Assembly (NCBI RefSeq): GCF_021353295.2
Contig: NZ_CP120635.1
Coordinates: forward strand, 1,220,001 to 1,284,000
Source of the DNA: Pseudodesulfovibrio thermohalotolerans
GTDB taxonomy: Bacteria; Desulfobacterota; Desulfovibrionia; Desulfovibrionales; Desulfovibrionaceae
Reading direction: 5' to 3'
DNA length: 64,000 nucleotides
Shown: piece by piece, positions 58,759 to 64,000 of the stretch
How positions within the stretch are numbered: the first letter of the stretch is position 1
Layout of the letters: every line of letters begins with the position of its first letter
The notes under the pieces: model-generated
Told to the model about the DNA's origin: nothing
The model's input: only the letters and a program-made list of their open reading frames with translations
Database searches by the model: none
Program-made: the position numbers and the translations under genes

Positions 58759-59588
58759 ATCGCTTCCGGCAGGAAGACTAGCTCCGGAACGCGGTCGATG
58801 ATCCCGGTTTCCACAAGGCTTTCGTAGAAGGTCTTCATCCCTATTTGCTCCTCGGCGCCGAGATCGTAGACCAGGCCGTCGAAGTAGGAGCACATTTCCT
58901 TGTCGTTCAGGCAGCTCTCTTCGGCAGCCATCACGCAGACGTCGCCGATGTTTTCCACGCCCCAGCGTTTGCCTTTCAGGAGCATCTCCGCTGCCTTTTT
59001 AACTTTTTCCCGATCCCGGTCCCAGCTTTCACGCTGCACGATCCAGACGCCGAAGATGAAGGGCAGTCCGGTCAGTTCGCGCCATGCCTCACCCAGGTCG
59101 ATTCGGTGGGGATAGTCCGGGTGGTACCGAAGGTTCAGCGCCTCGTCGCCGATGCACAGGATGGCTTCGGGACGTTCGCCTTTGTCGAGGATTGCAGTGG
59201 CGTTGTCAGTCACGAAGCCGGTTTTGATCTTCCACAGCTTGGCTTGCAGCACGCGGAGCAGGGCGGCGGAGGTGTGTGACTGAGAGCTTACCAAGATGGT
59301 TTCGGCGTCCAGTTCCTCCACCGGGCGGCGGCTCAGGAGCAGCACGGATTGCACGGGGCCCCGGCTGCCGATGGCGATGTCCGGGATGAGGTAGTATTTA
59401 TCCGCGTGGCGGGCGTATTCCACGCTGGAGGCAGCGGAAAGGTCGAGCTTGCCAGCATCCATGAGCCTGTTCAGTTCGGCGGGTGGGCCGGAGGTCACTT
59501 CGCAGTCGAGGGGAAGGATGCCGGATTCCAGGGGATGATAGATGGGCAGGACATTGAGATAGCCGATTTTTCCGAGACGAACGGACAT
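58755..59588 (-). CDS. mqnA: Chorismate dehydratase, menaquinone (futalosine) pathway MqnA
   Basis: A 277-residue protein of the periplasmic-binding-protein fold that dehydrates chorismate to 3-[(1-carboxyvinyl)oxy]benzoate, the first step of the futalosine route. LGKIGYLNVLPIYHPLE at the N terminus and LDLSAASSVEYARHADKYYLIPDIAIGSRGPVQSVLLLSR are the family signature. The ATG at 59586-59588 overlaps the mqnC stop by one base. It is the last gene of the minus-strand mqnE-mqnC-mqnA set. Confidence 0.9.
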   Translation of the reverse strand: MSVRLGKIGYLNVLPIYHPLESGILPLDCEVTSGPPAELNRLMDAGKLDLSAASSVEYARHADKYYLIPDIAIGSRGPVQSVLLLSRRPVEELDAETILVSSQSHTSAALLRVLQAKLWKIKTGFVTDNATAILDKGERPEAILCIGDEALNLRYHPDYPHRIDLGEAWRELTGLPFIFGVWIVQRESWDRDREKVKKAAEMLLKGKRWGVENIGDVCVMAAEESCLNDKEMCSYFDGLVYDLGAEEQIGMKTFYESLVETGIIDRVPELVFLPEAI

Positions 59589-60658
59589 TACTTTGTCTCC
59601 ATCAGTGTGTAGTCCATCGTGCGTTGCCGGGGAATGAACCCGGCGCCCTCGACGAGGCGGTGGATTTCCTCGCATGAGAGGCGGAAGGCGACGCCTGCGG
59701 CCTTGACCACGTTTTCCTCGATCATGGTCGAGCCGAAGTCGTTGCCGCCGAAATAAAGGGCCAACTGAGCGATTTTCGGCCCCATGGTCACCCAGGAGAC
59801 CTGGATGTTGTCCACGTTGTCGAGAACGATGCGGGAGACGGCCAGGGTGCGCAGATATTCCACGCTCGTGAGCTTGCGGCAACGGGAGAGGGCGGTGTGG
59901 TCCGGCTGGAAGGTCCAGGGAATGAAGGCGGTGAATCCGCCGGTCCTGTCCTGAACTTCCCGCACACGGAAAAGGTGTTCCAAACGTTGCGCCGGTGTTT
60001 CCAGGTGGCCGAACATCATGGTCGCGGTTGTGCGCAGCCCCTGGTTGTGAGCTTCTTCCATGACGCCGAGCCATTGGTCGGACGGACATTTGTTGGGAGC
60101 CACTCGGGAGCGGACCTCGTCCACCAGGATTTCAGCCCCGCCGCCGGGAATGGAGTCCAGTCCGGCAGCGCGCAGCCTATGGATGACCTCGGCCACGGTG
60201 ATGCCTTCCTTTTCGCTCCAGAAGACTACCTCGGGCGGAGAAAAGGCGTGGATGTGCACGGGGTGATTCGCCTTGATCCAGCGGAGCATTTCCTCGTACC
60301 AGGTCAAGGGCAGGTCCGGATGGTGCCCGCCCTGCATCAGGATTTGGGTGCCGCCGAGGGCGACCGTCTCGTCAATCTTGCGCCCGATTTCCTCGAAGGA
60401 GAGAACATACCCGTCCTTGTCGCCCGGTTCGCGGTAGAATGCGCAGAACTTGCAGCAGCAGACGCAGACGTTGGAATAGTTGATGTTCCGGTCCACCACA
60501 TACGTGACCAGCGGCTCAGGATGCTTGTTCAGCCGTACCTGGTGCGCCAACTGGCCGAGGGCGTGAAAATCCGCTTCGGCATACAGCAGTTCGGACTCCT
60601 GGAAATCGATGCGTTCGCCGTCCAAAACTTTTTCGAATATCTTCTTCAGTTCACTCAT
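59588..60658 (-). CDS. mqnC: Cyclic dehypoxanthinyl futalosine synthase MqnC
   Basis: A 356-residue radical-SAM enzyme that cyclises dehypoxanthine futalosine. The radical-SAM cluster Cys65, Cys69 and Cys72 (CxxxCxxC) lies in NVCVCCCKFCAFYR. The family signatures GGTQILMQGGHHPDLPL and DSIPGGGAEIL are present. It acts after MqnE and a nucleosidase not found in the window. mqnE lies 89 bases upstream with no recognisable signal in the gap. Confidence 0.92.
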   Translation of the reverse strand: MSELKKIFEKVLDGERIDFQESELLYAEADFHALGQLAHQVRLNKHPEPLVTYVVDRNINYSNVCVCCCKFCAFYREPGDKDGYVLSFEEIGRKIDETVALGGTQILMQGGHHPDLPLTWYEEMLRWIKANHPVHIHAFSPPEVVFWSEKEGITVAEVIHRLRAAGLDSIPGGGAEILVDEVRSRVAPNKCPSDQWLGVMEEAHNQGLRTTATMMFGHLETPAQRLEHLFRVREVQDRTGGFTAFIPWTFQPDHTALSRCRKLTSVEYLRTLAVSRIVLDNVDNIQVSWVTMGPKIAQLALYFGGNDFGSTMIEENVVKAAGVAFRLSCEEIHRLVEGAGFIPRQRTMDYTLMETK

Positions 60659-60747
60659 GGTGTTTCTCGCAAGCGCTAGCCTGTCGTCCCTGCCCGCCCC
60701 GAAGTATTTCAGAAGGCTCGCGTCGGGTGGAGGAGGCGAAGGTGTTG

Positions 60748-61842
60748 TTACACTTCGTTGAAAAAGCCGTCGCGTTCGACGGGAGTGCAGCCGCAGCCCC
60801 GAATCATGTCTTCGAGTTCGGATCTGGTCAGTCCCTGTTCGGAGGTGGCTCCGGCCTCATGCCCGATCTTTTCCTCGATGACGGTGCCATCGAAGTCGTC
60901 CGCCCCGAATTTGAGTGCGGCCTGGGCCTGCTTGACGCCGAGCATGACCCAGTAGGCCTTGATGTGCGGGATGTTGTCGAGGAGCAGGCGGGACACGGCG
61001 ATGGTTCGCAACTCTTCAAGTCCGGTCAGCGGGTTATCGATCTTGAGCTGGCTGTTTTCGGTCAGGAAGGGGAGCGGGATGAAGCAGGTATAGCCGCCGC
61101 CACGATCCTGGGATTCGCGGAGCCGGATAAGATGGTCCACGCGGTCCTCCAGGGATTCGATGTGGCCGAAGAGCATGGTGGCGTTGGTCTTGAGACCGAG
61201 TCCGTGGGCTTCTTCGTGGATGGCCAGCCATTCGTCCGCCGTGGCCTTGCGCGGGCAGAGCCGTTCCCTGACATCCGGAGCGAAAATCTCGGCTCCGCCG
61301 CCGGGCAGCATACCGAGTCCGGCTTCCTTGAGGTGAGAGAGGACCTCGCGGGTGGAGATGCCCTCCAGGCTCGCGAAGTGGGCGATTTCCACGGCGGTGA
61401 AACATTTGAGAATCGCGTCCGGATAGCGGTCGCGGACAGTGCTGAGGAGGTCCTCGAAATAGGCCAGGCCGAGCCTTGGGTGGCAGCCGCCCACGACGTG
61501 GACCTCGCGCGGCGGAAGCGGGGCCGCTTCAAGCTTGGCAAGGACATCCTCGCGGGTGAGGACGAAGCCGCCGCTTTGCCCCTCCTCGCGTTGGTAGGCG
61601 CAGAAGACGCAGCCGTTGACGCAGACGTTGGTGTAGTTGATGTGGCGGTTGACCACATAGAACGCCTTGTCGCCATGCAGGCGGGTGCGCGCGCGATGGG
61701 CCAGCGCGCCCACGGCCAGCGGTTCCGGGCAGCGGAAGAGACGCAGGCCGTCCTCGAAGGAGAGACGTTGGCCCGTCTCGACCTTGTCCCGGATGTCGGC
61801 CAGATTCATGTTGTCGAAATAGTCGCTTTTGAACAGGTTCAT
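60748..61842 (-). CDS. mqnE: Aminodeoxyfutalosine synthase MqnE
   Basis: A 364-residue radical-SAM enzyme that adds the deoxyadenosyl group to the enol-ether product of MqnA. The cluster Cys74, Cys78 and Cys81 lies in NVCVNGCVFCAYQREEG. EVHVVGGCHPRLGLAYFEDLL and GLGMLPGGGAEIFAPDVRERLCPRK are diagnostic. ATG 61840-61842 has AGGAG seven bases upstream; a longer start lies inside the TetR gene. It begins five bases after the TetR stop, so the regulator and pathway genes are probably cotranscribed. Confidence 0.93.
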   Translation of the reverse strand: MNLFKSDYFDNMNLADIRDKVETGQRLSFEDGLRLFRCPEPLAVGALAHRARTRLHGDKAFYVVNRHINYTNVCVNGCVFCAYQREEGQSGGFVLTREDVLAKLEAAPLPPREVHVVGGCHPRLGLAYFEDLLSTVRDRYPDAILKCFTAVEIAHFASLEGISTREVLSHLKEAGLGMLPGGGAEIFAPDVRERLCPRKATADEWLAIHEEAHGLGLKTNATMLFGHIESLEDRVDHLIRLRESQDRGGGYTCFIPLPFLTENSQLKIDNPLTGLEELRTIAVSRLLLDNIPHIKAYWVMLGVKQAQAALKFGADDFDGTVIEEKIGHEAGATSEQGLTRSELEDMIRGCGCTPVERDGFFNEV

Positions 61843-61846
61843 GCGG

Positions 61847-62488
61847 TTACTCCTGTGAAGGGGTGTCGGCCAGGCCATGGCGCAGGAATGCGGCCAGGGC
61901 GCGGGCGCGGGCCTGCAGGTTGGCTGCCGGGGCGAGCCCGTTGTCCAGTGAGGGCACGGCGTATCCCTGGAGGAAGCGGTCCATGACCGCGTGCAGGGTG
62001 AAGACTGCCATGTCCACGTCCAGAGAGACCGGAAGCTCTCCGGCCTTGATGCCGTTCTCGATGAGCTGGCGGAGGTACTTGGCGTTGGCCCCCCGGATTT
62101 CGCCGAGAAAGCGTTCGCGCAACGGAAAATTCTCGTTGAAGAGCATCTTCAGATAGATGCGGTAAAGGTTGGGGTGCTCGTCCACGAACTTGGCCCCGGC
62201 CAGAAAACTCTGCTCAATGCGCTCGAAGAAATCGAGGTCGGGCGTGGCGCGGATGGCTTTGAGCGGTTTTTTGAAACCGGCCACGGCGTGGCCGAAGATG
62301 TGCTCGAACAATCCCTGTTTGGTGCCGAAATATTTGAACAGCGATCCCTTGGCGATACCCAGACGGTCCACAATGCGGTTGATGGACGCCTGATGATAGC
62401 CGTGCTCGGCGAATTCTACCGTCGCTTCGTCCAGAACGCGACGTTGCTTTTCTTCCGGCAGGTTTTCAAAGGTTTTTTTTGTTGTCAT
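61847..62488 (-). CDS. TetR-family regulator of the menaquinone cluster
   Basis: A 213-residue one-component regulator. The N-terminal helix-turn-helix reads INRIVDRLGIAKGSLFKYFGTKQGLF (about 36-61), and the helical ligand domain follows to the end with no known-ligand motif. It is the first gene before mqnE, divergent from mqnD, with a palindrome between. It therefore probably controls menaquinone genes and its own expression. The ligand is unknown. Confidence 0.85.
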   Translation of the reverse strand: MTTKKTFENLPEEKQRRVLDEATVEFAEHGYHQASINRIVDRLGIAKGSLFKYFGTKQGLFEHIFGHAVAGFKKPLKAIRATPDLDFFERIEQSFLAGAKFVDEHPNLYRIYLKMLFNENFPLRERFLGEIRGANAKYLRQLIENGIKAGELPVSLDVDMAVFTLHAVMDRFLQGYAVPSLDNGLAPAANLQARARALAAFLRHGLADTPSQE

Positions 62489-62527
62489 ACTATACGTACT
62501 TGCGCTTTTCGTTTGCTTTCGTTAGTG

Positions 62528-62543
62528 GTGACCAAGTGGTCAC
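62528..62543. promoter_or_regulatory. Candidate TetR operator (palindrome)
   Basis: GTGACC-AAGT-GGTCAC is a perfect 6-bp inverted repeat in the 123-base gap between divergent TetR (start 62488) and mqnD (start 62612). Its position would let one repressor act on both directions. Confidence 0.5.
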
Positions 62544-62611
62544 TTTGATTACAGGCACGCGGCAATCGTGTCAAGTATGGTGGTGAAAATCAGTAAAAGC
62601 GGTATGTTGTG

Positions 62612-63439
62612 ATGCAAGAAACACTGACTCTCGGCTATTCTCCCTGTCCCAATGACACATTCATCTTTCATGCGCTTACAACCGGGCTTGTCCCATGGCC
62701 GGGCGGGCTCGACGTGACTCTGGCTGACGTGGAGGAACTCAACGGACTGGCGGCGCAAGGCGCGTTGGACGTGGTCAAGGTATCCACGGCTGCCGCCGCG
62801 TCCATTCTAGATGATTACGTGCTTTTGCGCGCGGGCGGAGCCATGGGCTACGGGGCCGGTCCCGTGCTGGTGGCGGGGAGGTCAAGGCCGTTCGCGTCCC
62901 TGGACGGCTGCAAGGTGGCCATTCCGGGCGAGCGGACAACGGCCAATCTGATTTTCGGCCTGTGCTGTCGTGAGGTCAACATATCGGTCACGCGCTTGCC
63001 CATGGTCTTCGACGAGGTCATGCCCGCCGTCGAGGCGGGGCTGGCGGACGCGGGCGTGGTCATTCACGAGGGACGATTCACCTTCGCCGGGCGCGGTCTG
63101 TACCGGGTGCTTGATCTGGGGGCGTGGTGGGAGGCGCATACGGGACTTCCCATCCCGTTGGGTGCCATCGCCATCAAGCGGTCGCTGGGCGAGGAAACGG
63201 CTCGGCGCATGAACGAAGCCATTCGCCAGAGCCTGCTGTACGCCCGCCGCAAGCCCGAGGCCGGGCGTGACTATATTCGGGGGCACGCCCAGGAGTTGAG
63301 CCCCTCGGTCATCCGTACCCACATAGAGACCTTTGTTACGGACTACAGCTTGGATGTCGGAGAGGCCGGGATACAGGCGGTTTCGCGTCTGCTGACCGAA
63401 GCAGGCTGTGGACGCGAGGATATTTTCATCCGGATTTAG
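62612..63439 (+). CDS. mqnD: 1,4-dihydroxy-6-naphthoate synthase MqnD
   Basis: A 275-residue protein of the MqnA/MqnD fold that splits cyclic dehypoxanthinyl futalosine to 1,4-dihydroxy-6-naphthoate. TLGYSPCPNDTFIFHAL, VKVSTAAAASI and AIPGERTTANLI are the family signature. ATG 62612 is used; an overlapping GTG one codon earlier is possible and neither has a strong ribosome-binding site. It is divergent from the other mqn genes. Its stop overlaps the EamA stop on the opposite strand by four bases. Confidence 0.92.
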   Translation: MQETLTLGYSPCPNDTFIFHALTTGLVPWPGGLDVTLADVEELNGLAAQGALDVVKVSTAAAASILDDYVLLRAGGAMGYGAGPVLVAGRSRPFASLDGCKVAIPGERTTANLIFGLCCREVNISVTRLPMVFDEVMPAVEAGLADAGVVIHEGRFTFAGRGLYRVLDLGAWWEAHTGLPIPLGAIAIKRSLGEETARRMNEAIRQSLLYARRKPEAGRDYIRGHAQELSPSVIRTHIETFVTDYSLDVGEAGIQAVSRLLTEAGCGREDIFIRI

Positions 63440-64000
63440 TCGGTCGAAGCGGCTTTTTTCGACTTGGCGTCCTGGCTGACATAGACACCGGCGATGACCA
63501 GGGCCGAGGCCGCGTACTGCATCCAGTTGAGTCGTTCTCCCAGCAGGACAAACCCCATGCCCAAGGTGATGACCGGGATGAGGTTGATGAACGCCGACGC
63601 CTGGGCCGTGGGAATCTTGGACATCCCGTAGTTGTACATCCCATAGGCGCCGAGGCTCACGAATACTCCCAGATAGAGTACGGCGGCGACTCCGGTGAAG
63701 TCGAAGGCCGTGGGCAGCTCGGTGGAGGGCAGAAACAGGAGCGGGAAATAGAACGCCGAGCCCACGAACGCCTGGACCATGGTCAGGAACCACGGGCTGT
63801 AGCGGGGAGTGAGCTTCTTGAGGGAGATCATGTAGCCGCAGGCGCAGACCATGGCCAGAAACTCAAGGAAGTTGCCGAGCGTCGGGTTGGAGGCAGTGGC
63901 CGTTGGCTCGGCTACGCTGGACAGGATCACCGCGCCGACGATGGCCAGGCAGAATCCGGCGACGGTTCGCCATTTCAGCGGCTCCTTCAACGTCAGGCGG
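63436..64000 (-). CDS. EamA/DMT-family transporter (partial, cut by window edge)
   Basis: The reading frame is open to the right edge, so only the C-terminal 187 codons are visible. They contain the end of the first EamA repeat (KEPLKWRTVAGFCLAIVGAVIL) and the whole second repeat with about five membrane helices (EFLAMVCACGYMISLKKL, VAAVLYLGVFVSLGAYGMYNYGM, INLIPVITLGMGFVLLGERLNW). The family exports small metabolites; the substrate is unknown. A short hydrophilic tail (SQDAKSKKAASTD) ends it. Confidence 0.85.
   Translation of the reverse strand, partial: RLTLKEPLKWRTVAGFCLAIVGAVILSSVAEPTATASNPTLGNFLEFLAMVCACGYMISLKKLTPRYSPWFLTMVQAFVGSAFYFPLLFLPSTELPTAFDFTGVAAVLYLGVFVSLGAYGMYNYGMSKIPTAQASAFINLIPVITLGMGFVLLGERLNWMQYAASALVIAGVYVSQDAKSKKAASTD

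Overview
The window is a high-GC stretch of chromosome from a Desulfovibrionaceae-type sulfate reducer (Desulfovibrio/Pseudodesulfovibrio lineage, Desulfobacterota). This is inferred from gene content, not a marker search. The indicators are two CbiK-type cobaltochelatases (one cytoplasmic, one with a signal peptide), a futalosine-route menaquinone cluster (mqnA, C, D, E), hypDE, split chemotaxis kinases, LPS genes (kdsB, waaA, gmhB) and a sigma-54 type promoter. No rRNA, CRISPR array, insertion sequence or prophage was seen.

Layout. 1-1.9 kb (minus): a methyltransferase cut by the window edge and a RACo-like corrinoid activator. 2-7.65 kb (minus): one cobalt/corrin unit made of promoter, cobalamin riboswitch, intrinsic terminator, periplasmic CbiK, FecCD/BtuC-type permease, ATPase, binding protein, cbiL and cytoplasmic cbiK, mostly with overlapping starts. 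7.6-10.5 kb (minus): a split chemosensory module of a response regulator, an HPt-STAS protein and a CheA kinase without a usable HPt. 10.6-14.4 kb (plus): trmH, tsaC, a sigma-54 promoter driving a putative small RNA, a Nudix hydrolase, pdxA and gmhB. 14.4-14.8 kb: two inverted copies of a long-hairpin repeat (a third lies at 23.1 kb). 14.8-20.4 kb (minus): TPR protein, carA, kdsB, waaA, ddl, HD-domain protein. 20.7-22.8 kb (plus): hypD-hypE. 23.2-26.1 kb (minus): a CheV with an acidic insertion, dus, and a periplasmic binding protein.

26.4-57.8 kb (plus) is the translation/transcription core: tRNA-Thr(TGT)-Tyr-Gly-Thr(GGT)-tuf-rpmG-tRNA-Trp-secE-nusG-rplKAJL-rpoBC, then rpsL-rpsG-fusA, then S10-spc-alpha (rpsJ to rplQ, including secY, map and rpoA). 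Genes are tightly packed, with candidate promoters before the tRNAs, rpsL and rpsJ, terminators after rpoC and rplQ, and hairpins in the rplJ leader and the rplL-rpoB and rpoB-rpoC gaps.

57.9-64 kb: a LysR regulator, then the menaquinone cluster. mqnE-mqnC-mqnA (minus) lie behind a TetR regulator, with mqnD divergent (plus) across a palindromic candidate operator. The window ends in a truncated EamA transporter gene.

The most interesting regions are the split HPt-STAS/CheA system, the riboswitch-controlled operon with one chelatase on each side of the membrane, the putative sigma-54 small RNA with an anti-Shine-Dalgarno tract, and the repeated hairpin element. All functional statements come from motif recognition by eye; no database search was run.
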